Assembly: GCF_040702995.1 (NCBI RefSeq)
Contig: NZ_CP159992.1
Span: 6,574,221 to 6,638,220 of the forward strand
Origin: Paenibacillus sp. AN1007
GTDB taxonomy: Bacteria > Bacillota > Bacilli > Paenibacillales > Paenibacillaceae
Direction of reading: 5' to 3'
Length of the DNA: 64,000 nucleotides
The notes under the pieces are model-generated. The model was given only the letters and a program-made list of their open reading frames with translations, was not told where the DNA came from and searched no databases. Below are positions 8,484 to 17,358 of this stretch, one piece after another. Each line of letters opens with the position of its first letter. The stretch's first letter is position 1. Made by a program: the position numbers and the translations under genes.

Positions 8484-9823
8484 CGTTGATCTCCTTTCGC
8501 TCTTAGATTAGGACTCATCGCACTCAGGTGCGGTCGGGAGCGGACTTGATTTAACGCTAATGCCAGTAAAATGCCTACCAACAGCCCGTTTCCAAGGAGT
8601 GGACGAAGCAGGGGAGGCAGTGTAATGAAAAATTCAGAAGGCAGGCCCATCACGATGATGCCTATAAATAAAGGTGCAGCTGTCCGGTAGAGATTTGCTG
8701 CATCCATATGAATCTGTCCGAAATATTGGAGAGATGAGCCGAGCAGGCGCAGATAAGTTACGAACAGTACAGCGCTTCCGATACTGAGGGGAAGCTGTGT
8801 CAGCAGACTGCTGACAGCCGGGATCAGACCGATCACCGCAAACAGCAGGCCGCCAATGACAAACGGAAGCCGCTCCCGAATCCGGGTTTGCTGGAGAAAA
8901 CCGACAGATGATACATAAGGAGCGTAAGGGACGAGCCCGAGCAAACCTGATATTACAGCAAGCACGCCGCTGATTGTAAAGGAGCGTTTATACTGTTTGT
9001 TGGATGTTTCCTGTTCATATATATGATCTGTTCCCTTCAGTGCACCAAAGGTATTTGAAGTGTTAATCAGACCAGCGATAATCGCAATTGCGATAACGCC
9101 TGCATTCAGCCTGGTTGAAGGGCTGCCCAGTGGAAACCAGCCCATATCAAGTGTGCCTGTTCCGGGTGTTCCGCCTGCATCGGGGAAGACTGCTGTCTGC
9201 AGCATCCATCCGCCCAAAATGCCAATCAGCAGTGCATACTGAGCGATGGCTGGTTTTGCTTTTGCTGATAAGACCGCAGTGATAACAGCCACGAATGCTG
9301 CTGTCAGGAAAATGGCCGGCTGAATGGCGGACGTTTCCGCCGAGGAGCCTGGTGAAATGCCGAGCATGCCTTCAAGAAAAATGATATTCAGCCGGCAGCC
9401 GAGCAGGAACATGAATACAGCCATGACGCCTGGTGTAAACAATCTGGATAAGGGGACGGCGAGGCCGCAGATACCGATCAAAATAGTAATCACCCCGGAG
9501 ATTAAGATGCCGACTGCCAGACTGCCTCCCAGTTCAGGCAGCGATATGCCCAGTGAAGGTGCGGCAGCGCTGAGGCTCAGAATGACGCCCCACCACAATC
9601 CGGACTGCCCCTCCATAACGGCTCTTCGATGTCCAAGTCCTGCTTGGATTACGCAGGCGATTCCGGTGAGGACAAACGAGCACTGGATCAGGAACTGGAT
9701 TTTTTCCTGAGGTAGTGCAAATGCTGCTCCGACTGTAATAGGAATAACGACCGTGTTGGTAAATAAGAAAAATAGCCACTGCAGCCCCGCGATCCCGGAG
9801 CGCAAACTGTTAAGTTTAAACAT
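8480..9823 (-). CDS. NCS2-family purine/xanthine-type permease
   Basis: The 447-residue, very hydrophobic protein has about 12 membrane segments. It opens with WLFFLFTNTVVIPITVGAAF, as in the uracil/xanthine permease (NCS2) family, and has a family-like segment around INTSNTFGALKGTD. It probably imports a purine or purine breakdown product. Its stop overlaps the amidase start by 4 bases, so permease, amidase and FAH gene form a tightly coupled unit. The actual substrate cannot be read from the sequence. Confidence 0.82.
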   Translation of the reverse strand: MFKLNSLRSGIAGLQWLFFLFTNTVVIPITVGAAFALPQEKIQFLIQCSFVLTGIACVIQAGLGHRRAVMEGQSGLWWGVILSLSAAAPSLGISLPELGGSLAVGILISGVITILIGICGLAVPLSRLFTPGVMAVFMFLLGCRLNIIFLEGMLGISPGSSAETSAIQPAIFLTAAFVAVITAVLSAKAKPAIAQYALLIGILGGWMLQTAVFPDAGGTPGTGTLDMGWFPLGSPSTRLNAGVIAIAIIAGLINTSNTFGALKGTDHIYEQETSNKQYKRSFTISGVLAVISGLLGLVPYAPYVSSVGFLQQTRIRERLPFVIGGLLFAVIGLIPAVSSLLTQLPLSIGSAVLFVTYLRLLGSSLQYFGQIHMDAANLYRTAAPLFIGIIVMGLPSEFFITLPPLLRPLLGNGLLVGILLALALNQVRSRPHLSAMSPNLRAKGDQR

Positions 9824-9905
9824 GTTTCACCTTCCGTTGAAGCTCCGTTGAAAATGGTTCCGTGCATGAATGCAGTCCGTATATCTAACGAAGTCTGTAT
9901 TGTAC

Positions 9906-9933
9906 AAAAGGATTCCGGAAGTTCCGGAATCCT
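9906..9933 (-). terminator. Hairpin/terminator between pucG and the NCS2 permease
   Basis: AGGATTCCGGAA (9909–9920) and TTCCGGAATCCT (9922–9933) are perfect inverted repeats around one base. Read leftward, the transcript would form a GC-rich stem ending in CCTTTT. This can act as a weak or partial terminator after pucG. The rest of the 260-bp gap shows nothing clear. Confidence 0.55.
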
Positions 9934-10083
9934 CTCTATATTGAAGAATAACTTTGCAGATCCTGTATCCTGTTTGTCCGGTCAGTCCAATACAAGCAGA
10001 GCGAATCATGGCGAACTTTTGGGGGATCTGCCAACCGTTTTTAACTCTATATTTCTTGTTATAACTAACCGTGTTAATTTGTC

Positions 10084-11334
10084 TCAATTATGTGCCGCTG
10101 CACCTGAATCTGCTTGTTCGTACACGTCAAGAGCTTCCTGCACTCCACGCCCGATGGCAATCGGCGCGCGATGCCGAATAAGTACAGCTTCGAGTGCGGA
10201 CAGAACGAACAGCATGTTTTCCTTACGGCAGCTGTAGCCCATGGTGCCAATTCGCCAGATTTGACCGTGCAGCGGGCCAAAGGAACTGGCGATCTCAATG
10301 CCGAACTGGGTCAGCAGTGTCGTACGTACTGCCTCACCATCAATACCTGCCGGGATTTTGACACAGGTGACGACCGGGAGCTTCCAGGCTGTATCGTTGA
10401 ACAGGTCAAGTCCCATGCCGCGAATGCCTGCCATGAGTGCTTGTTCATGCAGTTTGTGGCGCTTGAAACGTTCTTCGAGACCTTCCTCCAGCAAAATGCG
10501 CAGCCCTTCACGCAGGGCGTACAGCATGGATGTTGCCTCGGTATGGTGATTCAAACGGCGTGGTCCCCAGTAGTCCTGCAGCTGGCTCAGATCAAAATAG
10601 TTGCTGCGGATCGGATGGGCGACATCGCGATGGTCACTATCGAGTGCGACGCCGCGCTCTACTTTTTTTCGGCTGGTCAGAATACGTTCTACCCGCTCAT
10701 TGTAGGTCAGTGGCGCCATGCCGGAGGGCACGGATATGCATTTCTGTGTGCCGCCAATTACGGCGTCAAGCTGCCATTCATCCACTTTGACGGGTACGCC
10801 GCCAATGGAAGCAACGGCATCAACTACGGTCAGTACACCGAGCTCCCGGCAGGCTGGGCCGATCTGATCCAGCGGCTGCATGCAGCCAGTTGACGTTTCG
10901 CCGTGTACGATTGCCAAAATTTTCGGCTGAACCCGTTTGACCTCGTCGATCACCGCCTGCTGGTCAAATACTTCTCCCCAAGAACACTCCATTAGATGAA
11001 CTTCTGCACCATGGCGTTCGGCTATTTCAGTCAGCAGATGTCCAAATCGCCCGAATATGGGAATGAGTACTTTGTCGCCAGGTTCAATCAGGCTGCATAG
11101 TACGGCTTCCAGACCGGAACGTGAAGTACCATCGACCGGAAAAGCCCACTTGTTCTTCGTTTGGAATGTCTTCCGCAGCATGTCCATCGTTTCATTCATC
11201 ATTCGAGTGAATTCCGGATCGAATTGGCCCAGAATGGGGGTTGCCATCGCCCGCAGCACTCTGGGGTCAACCTCGACGGGTCCTGGTGTCATAATTGTTC
11301 TTAATGGCGTGTGGATTTCCCGGTATTGTGTCAT
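10084..11334 (-). CDS. pucG: PucG-type (S)-ureidoglycine–glyoxylate aminotransferase
   Basis: The 416-residue class V PLP aminotransferase belongs to the alanine–glyoxylate aminotransferase branch. It has the N-terminal TPGPVEVDPRVL block, the HGETSTG substrate loop, Asp172 in VVDAVAS and the PLP lysine Lys198 in GGTQKC. In the ureide pathway this enzyme transfers the amino group of ureidoglycine to glyoxylate, giving glycine and oxalurate. Its position 26 bp after an allantoate amidohydrolase supports that role over serine–pyruvate or alanine–glyoxylate transamination. It probably shares a transcript with pucF. Confidence 0.88.
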   Translation of the reverse strand: MTQYREIHTPLRTIMTPGPVEVDPRVLRAMATPILGQFDPEFTRMMNETMDMLRKTFQTKNKWAFPVDGTSRSGLEAVLCSLIEPGDKVLIPIFGRFGHLLTEIAERHGAEVHLMECSWGEVFDQQAVIDEVKRVQPKILAIVHGETSTGCMQPLDQIGPACRELGVLTVVDAVASIGGVPVKVDEWQLDAVIGGTQKCISVPSGMAPLTYNERVERILTSRKKVERGVALDSDHRDVAHPIRSNYFDLSQLQDYWGPRRLNHHTEATSMLYALREGLRILLEEGLEERFKRHKLHEQALMAGIRGMGLDLFNDTAWKLPVVTCVKIPAGIDGEAVRTTLLTQFGIEIASSFGPLHGQIWRIGTMGYSCRKENMLFVLSALEAVLIRHRAPIAIGRGVQEALDVYEQADSGAAAHN

Positions 11335-11360
11335 CTCGTTATCGCCTCCTGGTTGTTCAT

Positions 11361-12623
11361 TCAGTATGCTAGCTTATACAGCAGGTCGATCAGCAGCTGC
11401 ACTCCTCGCTGTAAATCTTCCGTATGGGTAAATTCCGCAGGAGAGTGACTGATTCCGCCTTGGCTGGGGACGAACAGCAAGCCTGTGGGACAATACGTCC
11501 CAAAAATCTGTGAGTCGTGACCTGCTCCGCTGGTCATCATCTGGTACGATATATTTCGGTCTTTTAAAATATTTTCCGCAGCTTGTGTCAGCGTGCAGTC
11601 CATCGGCACCGGAGGTTCATCCATCCAGTTACGATACACGACCTGTGTCCCGTGCTTGATTGCGATGGCATCGAATTCGCTGAAGCAAGCTTCGCAAAAT
11701 GTCTGGATCGTCTCCGCATCTCGGTGGCGGACATCCAGGCTAAAGGTCACTTCGCGTGCAATGACATTCCCTACATTCGGTGTAACTTCCATGCGTCCGA
11801 CTGTAGCCACCAGCCCGCTTTCATCCGCTTGGGCGCGATGCATCAATATCCGGATCAGCTCAGCCGAGGTGAACATGGCATCACGGCGCCAATGCATGGG
11901 GGTTGTTCCGGCGTGATTACTCTCGCCGTATACCGTAATGTTATAGCGGCGCTGTCCAACGATGTGGCTTACGAGTCCGATGGATTTCTTTTCCCGTTCA
12001 AGCACCTGGCCCTGCTCGATATGGAGTTCAATAAAACACTCCAGGTCTTTGCGTTCTGGCTGCGGGTATAATCCGAGTCCGAAGCCTGCCTCGTGCATCG
12101 CCTGTTCAAATGGTATTCCATCTGCATCTTGAATGCTGCGAACCGCCTCGCGACTTTTGGCTCCTGTTATACTGCCTGAACCCCAATAAGTCATGGGGAA
12201 GCGGCTGCCTTCTTCTTCACATAGAGATACGACTTCAATCGGTTTAAGCGGCAGACCGTGATGTGTCAGCAAATATTCCACAGCAATGAGTGCAGCGATA
12301 ATACCGTAGGCTCCGTCGTACTTGCCCCCGCCGATCACGGTATCGATGTGAGAACCGGTTAATATTACTTTTGCTTCGGGATCACGGCCGCTGAGACGTC
12401 CGAATAAATTGCCCACATCATCATAATGTGCGGATAAACCGAGATGTTTTATTTTGGCCTGGATCGCTTCCTGAGCTGCCCTCCAGGCCGGGTCGTAGAG
12501 CAAACGGGTCACACCGCCGCTTGTGTCTTTTCCATACGAAGCCAGCCATTCGACCATATCTTCGATCTGTTTAGACAAGGCAGAAGGTTTCGATTGTTCG
12601 ATCATCAAATGCAGTTCCCCCAT
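11361..12623 (-). CDS. pucF: Allantoate amidohydrolase (M20 family)
   Basis: The product of about 420 residues is an M20-family metal-dependent amidohydrolase of the allantoate/N-carbamoyl-amino-acid type. The first metal site is in LTGSHIDTVIGGGKYDG, the acidic pair in SLCEEEGSRFP and a downstream ligand in ELHIEQGQVLE. The dimerisation-domain motif VGQRRYN is also present. It opens allantoate to ureidoglycine with release of ammonia and CO2. Two starts are possible: ATG 12623, or ATG 12605 with GGGGGA ten bases upstream. The second has the better RBS. The gene is divergent from pucR, which probably controls it. Confidence 0.9.
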   Translation of the reverse strand: MGELHLMIEQSKPSALSKQIEDMVEWLASYGKDTSGGVTRLLYDPAWRAAQEAIQAKIKHLGLSAHYDDVGNLFGRLSGRDPEAKVILTGSHIDTVIGGGKYDGAYGIIAALIAVEYLLTHHGLPLKPIEVVSLCEEEGSRFPMTYWGSGSITGAKSREAVRSIQDADGIPFEQAMHEAGFGLGLYPQPERKDLECFIELHIEQGQVLEREKKSIGLVSHIVGQRRYNITVYGESNHAGTTPMHWRRDAMFTSAELIRILMHRAQADESGLVATVGRMEVTPNVGNVIAREVTFSLDVRHRDAETIQTFCEACFSEFDAIAIKHGTQVVYRNWMDEPPVPMDCTLTQAAENILKDRNISYQMMTSGAGHDSQIFGTYCPTGLLFVPSQGGISHSPAEFTHTEDLQRGVQLLIDLLYKLAY

Positions 12624-12772
12624 TCCGGCAGCGCCAGCTTTCCAACCGATGTTATATTAATTAACTTGGCATTGCGTTTCATCCATCGTAAAATAAAAAA
12701 CAATCAAAATCATTCACGAAAATGTAGAAGAATAAATGAATTCGTTGTACATGTTAACCATAGGGGTGGAGA
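12624..12772. promoter_or_regulatory. Divergent pucF/pucR control region
   Basis: This 149 bp AT-rich region must hold both promoters. It contains TTAACCA at 12754–12760, which partly resembles the reverse of the PucR box known from B. subtilis. It also contains a TTATATTAATTAAC stretch near 12650–12663. The match is incomplete and lies close to the pucR start, so it would suit autoregulation if real. Confidence 0.35.
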
Positions 12773-14407
12773 ATGATGAAAATGAATGAACTGCTGAAGC
12801 TGCCTATATTTCATGGGACAATCGTTATGGGAGGAGGCAGTGGTCTGAACAGGGAAGTTCACACGGTAAATATGATGGATGCTCCGGACATCATTCCTTA
12901 TTTGAAGCGAAATGAGCTGCTGATTACAACAGCTTTTCATTTTAAGGATGATCTGGAGGCTTTGCTTGAACTGATTCGTGAGATGGGGCTCCAGGAATGT
13001 GCGGGACTTGGGATCAAAAGCAAACGATTTCTCGGGACCATCCCTGAATCAGCGGTTCAGCTCGCGAGCGAGTTGGAACTGCCTCTAATGGAGCTGCCTG
13101 TCGATCCTTCGCTAGGCGATATTGTCAACAAAGCGTTGAGTCATATCCTCGATGTGCGAACAACCGAGCTGCATAATGCTATACAGACTCATCGACAGTT
13201 CACCCAGCAGATTATGAGCGGCCAAGGGATACCGAAGCTGTTAGATCAGCTGTCCTCGCTGCTGCGACTGCCTGTGTTTCTGCTGGGCCCATATCTGCAG
13301 CCCATGTACGGCCGAATGGCTTCGCATACCGCTGTGCAGCTTGAAACGCTGTTATCCGGCGGAGGGCGTTTGCACGCCGAACCGTCAACTTTCTTAACAT
13401 TCTCCCTGCTGGGTGAAGAGCGTGAGACATTGACCTTGTTTCCGGTGTACACCCATAGACAGCTGCATTACCTCTGTATTTCCGGCTTTATATCCACGTC
13501 TGAACGTTCCAACATTCTAACCATTGAGCAGGCGGCGAATGTGATTGCCTTTGAATTGATGAAGGATAATGCGCTGAAGCAAAATCGGCGCCGTATCCAG
13601 AATGAATTTTTTACAAATTTCATAGGGGGAGTATTCTCGAGCAGTGAGGAGATCGTGAGCAGAGCACGGGAATTCGGAATGTCAGGTGACCAGCGGTACC
13701 TCTGTGCAGTCGGTAAGCTGGGCGGCAGGGATCGCACGACTTCATTCATGCAGTACAAGGCAGAACAGGATCAGATTGCCGAGTATCTTCAAGGAGAACT
13801 TGGTCACTTCCATACCCCGATCTATCTGTTTACCCACGATCAATCCTACATCCTGTTGATGACGCTGACGGAGGAATGGGAGGCGGTCAGACCTTTATTT
13901 GTGGAGCTGCTGGAACGTCTGCAGCATAAAACTGGTGCGTATTACGATTCGGAACTGTCTTTTGGTCTCAGCAGCTATGCTCAGCCCCTTACCCAAGTTC
14001 CTTTAGCTTATAAAGAAGCCAATGAAGCTCTCTATTTTGGAAGCATCACCGGTAAAACGCGTTTTATCGAATTGTATCAGCCTAAGGAAGTATCTGAAAT
14101 GCTGCGTCTGATCCCTCAAGAACATCTGCGGAAATTTTATAGCGATACGATGCAGGGATTTGAGGACGAAACGATTAAGGATCACCATATGCTGCTCCAT
14201 ACGCTGTCCGTATACCTGGAGACGCACTGCCACCTTGCCGAGACAGCCAAACGGCTGTATATTCACCGGAATACTGTGATTTATCGACTGGAAAAGTGTG
14301 AAGAGATCATCGGCCGCAGCTTGAAAGATCCGGAAGAAACACTGCGTCTTCGGATGGCATTCCGAATCAAGGCACTTCTGCCCGAAGAAGGAAAAGCCGG
14401 GTGGTGA
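12773..14407 (+). CDS. pucR: PucR-family transcriptional regulator of purine catabolism
   Basis: The 544-residue protein has the three-part PucR layout. An N-terminal purine-catabolism regulatory domain occupies residues 5–125 (starting LLKLPIFHGTIVMGGG) and a variable GGDEF-like middle follows. A C-terminal helix-turn-helix spans roughly 475–540, with HLAETAKRLYIHRNTVIYRL. Such proteins activate ureide genes in response to allantoin-type effectors. It is transcribed away from the allantoate/PucG operon, as expected for a local regulator. The ATG at 12773 follows GGGGTGGAG. A long hairpin terminator follows. Confidence 0.93.
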   Translation: MMKMNELLKLPIFHGTIVMGGGSGLNREVHTVNMMDAPDIIPYLKRNELLITTAFHFKDDLEALLELIREMGLQECAGLGIKSKRFLGTIPESAVQLASELELPLMELPVDPSLGDIVNKALSHILDVRTTELHNAIQTHRQFTQQIMSGQGIPKLLDQLSSLLRLPVFLLGPYLQPMYGRMASHTAVQLETLLSGGGRLHAEPSTFLTFSLLGEERETLTLFPVYTHRQLHYLCISGFISTSERSNILTIEQAANVIAFELMKDNALKQNRRRIQNEFFTNFIGGVFSSSEEIVSRAREFGMSGDQRYLCAVGKLGGRDRTTSFMQYKAEQDQIAEYLQGELGHFHTPIYLFTHDQSYILLMTLTEEWEAVRPLFVELLERLQHKTGAYYDSELSFGLSSYAQPLTQVPLAYKEANEALYFGSITGKTRFIELYQPKEVSEMLRLIPQEHLRKFYSDTMQGFEDETIKDHHMLLHTLSVYLETHCHLAETAKRLYIHRNTVIYRLEKCEEIIGRSLKDPEETLRLRMAFRIKALLPEEGKAGW

Positions 14408-14524
14408 AAACGAATCGAATAATGAGGCAGGAAGAAGGAGGCGGTTGGAAACGCAGTTCAAAATCAGATTGAAATGAAGATGAGATAAAATGATAAAATG
14501 CCGGAGCTGGTGAAGCGAAGGTGT

Positions 14525-14606
14525 AAAAGCAGGCTGAGATGAACTGCACTTCCGGATCATTTTTCGGTAATAAACGGAGGTGGTTCATTTCAAGCCTGCT
14601 TTTTAT
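14525..14606. terminator. Long bidirectional hairpin between pucR and the esterase gene
   Basis: AAAAGCAGGCTGAGATGAAC (14525–14544) pairs with 14583–14603, which ends in AAGCCTGCTTTT, over about 20 bp. A second inner stem pairs CACTTCCG with CGGAGGTG. The flanking A- and T-runs suit termination of both convergent genes. Confidence 0.75.
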
Positions 14607-14664
14607 ATTATGAAAGATATACAGTACCCAGAAGCAGTCTGTTTCAGGAGAGGAGATGCCGTCA

Positions 14665-15453
14665 TTAAACTCTTTCAGGCAGCGGCAGCCACTTGAGCAC
14701 ATCCTGAATTTTCATGTCCCAATAACCCCACTCATGTTCCCCGGGTTCTTCCTCATAAGTTAGTTTGAAGTCTGTCTCTGCGCAGGCTTTACGAAACGTC
14801 TGATTTTCTTCGTACAAAAAATCCTCCGTTCCGCAGCATTGATAGAGAAGCGGCTTTGGCCCTGAATGTTGTTTGCTTTCCTGGAGCAGGTGGATGAGAT
14901 CATTCTCTGAGCCCACAAAGTTCGGCCCGAATATACGCAGCAGTTCGGTCTGCTGCAGTGCGGACGGGACTTCGTTGTTCATATGAGCCGCCATGTCCAG
15001 TGCGCCCGAAAGACTTGCGGCAGCGGCATACTGATCCGGTTTGCGCAGGGCCAGTTTGAAGGCACCGTAACCTCCCATGGATAGACCGGCAGCAAAATTA
15101 TCCTCTCGTTTCGGCGACAGCGGGAAGAAGGAGCGGGCAAGAGCGGGCAGTTCCTCACTTATGAAAGTCCAGTAACGGCCTCCCTCTGCCATATCAGTGT
15201 AGAAGCTGCGATGAACCTGCGGCATAACGACCGCAATGCCAAGCGAAGCGACATAACGTTCTATAGAGGTGCGGCGCAGCCAGATTGAATCATCATCGGA
15301 CAGACCGTGCAGCAGATAGAGGGTTGGATGCAGACCTGAACCTTTGACATTCTCCATGCCAATCTGATTGTGAGTCTGCTGCGGCAGAATGACGTGCATG
15401 CTTGTACTTAATCCGAGGGCGTCTGAGTAGAAATCACATTTAATGAGTGCCAT
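14665..15453 (-). CDS. Esterase-D-like alpha/beta hydrolase
   Basis: The 262-residue protein has the alpha/beta-hydrolase layout of the putative esterase family (tributyrin esterase EstA, S-formylglutathione hydrolase). The oxyanion-hole region is TLYLLHGLSDD and the nucleophile elbow is GLSMGG with Ser125. A late GEHEWGYWD block supplies the catalytic His. There is no signal peptide, so it is cytoplasmic. It probably cleaves short acyl esters; the natural substrate is not evident. It is convergent with pucR and divergent from the yhbD-like gene. Confidence 0.85.
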   Translation of the reverse strand: MALIKCDFYSDALGLSTSMHVILPQQTHNQIGMENVKGSGLHPTLYLLHGLSDDDSIWLRRTSIERYVASLGIAVVMPQVHRSFYTDMAEGGRYWTFISEELPALARSFFPLSPKREDNFAAGLSMGGYGAFKLALRKPDQYAAAASLSGALDMAAHMNNEVPSALQQTELLRIFGPNFVGSENDLIHLLQESKQHSGPKPLLYQCCGTEDFLYEENQTFRKACAETDFKLTYEEEPGEHEWGYWDMKIQDVLKWLPLPERV

Positions 15454-15773
15454 ACCGAAAAGTAACCCCTTTCATAAATCGAAATTGAAATGGTGTTCAC
15501 GTACAGCGATAAAGAGTAGAGAAGCAAATTTTTCCGCTGTAAGTCAAGGTTATACCTAAAGTACGGCAAACGCAATGACGAGATATAAAACGTATTCGAC
15601 GTTTCCTGAATCATTCCGAATCTTCTCTTAATCCACGCTTGAACGAATTCATAAAACAAGCTTTGCGCTGATAGAGTAGAGGCAAAGTTCGATTTTCTAT
15701 GGGGAGATTATATTCCGCTTTACAACGTAACAATGTTTTGTTACACTGATTTTAATGAAAAGGGGGTCCTGAA
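15454..15773. other. Intergenic region between the esterase and yhbD-like genes
   Basis: This 320 bp stretch between divergent genes must hold both promoters. The only structured sequence seen is the inverted repeat at 15727–15744, 30 bp before the yhbD-like start. The AGGGGGTCC ribosome binding site for that gene is near 15760–15768. No small gene was recognised. Confidence 0.5.
15727..15744. promoter_or_regulatory. Inverted repeat GTAACAA-N4-TTGTTAC, candidate operator
   Basis: Perfect 7-bp arms separated by TGTT lie just upstream of the yhbD-like regulator, where the core promoter should be. Autoregulation by that MerR-like protein is a reasonable idea, because MerR-type operators lie in the promoter spacer. 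A related palindrome, with shorter spacing, is at 21122–21137. Confidence 0.4.
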
Positions 15774-16397
15774 ATGAAGGATGATTTGATCTCCAAAAAA
15801 GAGCTGCTTGACCTGACAGGCATTTCATACGGTCAGTTATATCGCTGGAAGCGCAAGAACCTGATTCCGGAGGAATGGTTTATTCGAAAGTCCTCCTTTA
15901 CGGGACAGGAAACATTTTTTCCGAAACAGCAGATATTGCAGCGAATCGACAAGATTATTCATATGAAAGACGGGCTTTCACTGGATGAACTGGCGGATGT
16001 GTTCTCGCCAACTCTTGGTGAGGTAGAGATGACAGATCAGCAATTACTCGATCGAAACATTGTTTCGTTAGCTTCGCTTGACCTGTTAAACGAGGCGGGG
16101 CGCCAGCAGTCATTATATGGACTGGAACAGATTATGATGCTGTATGTGCTTGAGAAGCTGCTGCTTGGCGGTGATATCACACAGCAGGAAGGACTGCTGC
16201 TGATTGAAGTGATGTCTGAACATTATTATAGGTTCCGTGACCGTGCCAGTGAACTGCTGCTGATCCGCAAGATGGGTGTACCTACCTTTGTGCTGGCGAA
16301 CGCAGGAGCAGAGCTTTATTTTGATCAAGGGGTGAAAGTGGTGCTCCGCATGCCGCTGCAGGCATTCATGGAAGAATTGAAACTTAAATTGGGCTGA
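15774..16397 (+). CDS. yhbD: YhbD-like MerR-type DNA-binding protein (DUF4004 family)
   Basis: The 207-residue protein has an N-terminal MerR-like winged helix (SKKELLDLTGISYGQLYRWK, residues 8–27), followed by a helical region of unknown role. It resembles B. subtilis YhbD, which also sits directly before bactofilin genes. The spacing to the next gene is 13 bp, so it is cotranscribed with the bactofilin and probably regulates or assists it. It has a good RBS (AGGGGGTCC) before ATG 15774. No ligand or effector-binding residues are recognisable. Confidence 0.8.
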   Translation: MKDDLISKKELLDLTGISYGQLYRWKRKNLIPEEWFIRKSSFTGQETFFPKQQILQRIDKIIHMKDGLSLDELADVFSPTLGEVEMTDQQLLDRNIVSLASLDLLNEAGRQQSLYGLEQIMMLYVLEKLLLGGDITQQEGLLLIEVMSEHYYRFRDRASELLLIRKMGVPTFVLANAGAELYFDQGVKVVLRMPLQAFMEELKLKLG

Positions 16398-16410
16398 GGG
16401 GGATTTATGA

Positions 16411-17238
16411 ATGGAAGAACGTCATTTGAGAAATGATCTGAATGTTACAGGGTCACGCAAAACGAGCGGCGGTGTTTACCACCGGGTAAACATTGACGGT
16501 ATGGCTAAACTGGATGGTGATCTGGATTGTTCTTCCCTTAGCGTTAACGGGACTCTGAAAATCTATGGTTCTCTGGTCTCCGAAAGCACAACCATAAACG
16601 GAATGGCCAAAGTAGAGGGTGAACTGCGCACCCAGTCTCTGGATGTCAACGGAACGCTGGGAGTCCACGGAGCGGCTCGTGCCGACAGCACTATGGTCAA
16701 TGGCATGTGTACCATTAATGGGCCGCTGGTCAGCAATCGGGTTCGTGTCGATGGCATGAGCACCATTAACGGTGATTTGTTTACACCTGAATTTACAGTG
16801 AATGGTAAATGTAACGTTCGTGGTAGAGTGGACAGTGAACGCATCGATATCGGGGGAATGGCGACGATCGATGGAGATGTGCAGGGAGAGAACATTCACG
16901 TGCAGGGCAACATCAAAGTGGGCGGACTGCTCAATGCGGACAGTGTGGAAATCCGTTTGTACACCTCCTCTTCAGCGAGAGAAGTAGGTGGCGAGCGGAT
17001 CGATATCCGGCGCAGAGAACGCAGTGGATTCTGGAAAGCCCTCGGATTGGGCGGAGCCCCATCTTTCAGAGCGCAGCTGATTGAGGGCGACGAAGTTGTG
17101 CTGGAAGATACCGAGGCGGATACGGTTCGAGGAACCAGAGTTCACATTGGACGCGGCTGTAATATCCGGTTTGTGGAGTACTCTGGTGAATTGACGGTGG
17201 ATCCGGAAGCGAAGATTGGGAACAGCAAACAGATCTAA
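16411..17238 (+). CDS. Bactofilin-like polymer-forming protein
   Basis: The 275-residue protein is built from short repeats of about 17–20 residues, such as VNGTLKIYGSL, INGMAKVEGEL and VDGMSTINGDL. This is the right-handed beta-helix pattern of bactofilins (polymer-forming cytoskeletal family). The repeats run from about residue 25 to 180, followed by a longer C-terminal beta-rich tail. In B. subtilis two related bactofilin genes follow yhbD and are linked to flagellar assembly; here I see only one, somewhat longer. It is a cytoplasmic filament former, probably membrane- or motor-associated. Start ATG 16411 follows GAGGGGG. Confidence 0.85.
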   Translation: MEERHLRNDLNVTGSRKTSGGVYHRVNIDGMAKLDGDLDCSSLSVNGTLKIYGSLVSESTTINGMAKVEGELRTQSLDVNGTLGVHGAARADSTMVNGMCTINGPLVSNRVRVDGMSTINGDLFTPEFTVNGKCNVRGRVDSERIDIGGMATIDGDVQGENIHVQGNIKVGGLLNADSVEIRLYTSSSAREVGGERIDIRRRERSGFWKALGLGGAPSFRAQLIEGDEVVLEDTEADTVRGTRVHIGRGCNIRFVEYSGELTVDPEAKIGNSKQI

Positions 17239-17297
17239 CGTATGGTCTTATGACGGTGAGCGGATCTTGAGCCTTCACGGTAGAAGGTTTTGCCATA

Positions 17298-17334
17298 AAG
17301 CAATCGGTCCTTGGACTGATTGCTTGTTACGTCT
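17298..17334 (+). terminator. Hairpin after the bactofilin gene
   Basis: AAGCAATCGGTCC and GGACTGATTGCTT (17298–17325) form a 13-bp stem with one G·U pair and a 2-base spacer. The T-run is poor (GTTACGTCTTTT), so termination may be partial. Confidence 0.55.
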
Positions 17335-17358
17335 TTTCGGATATACTAATGCAGTCAT

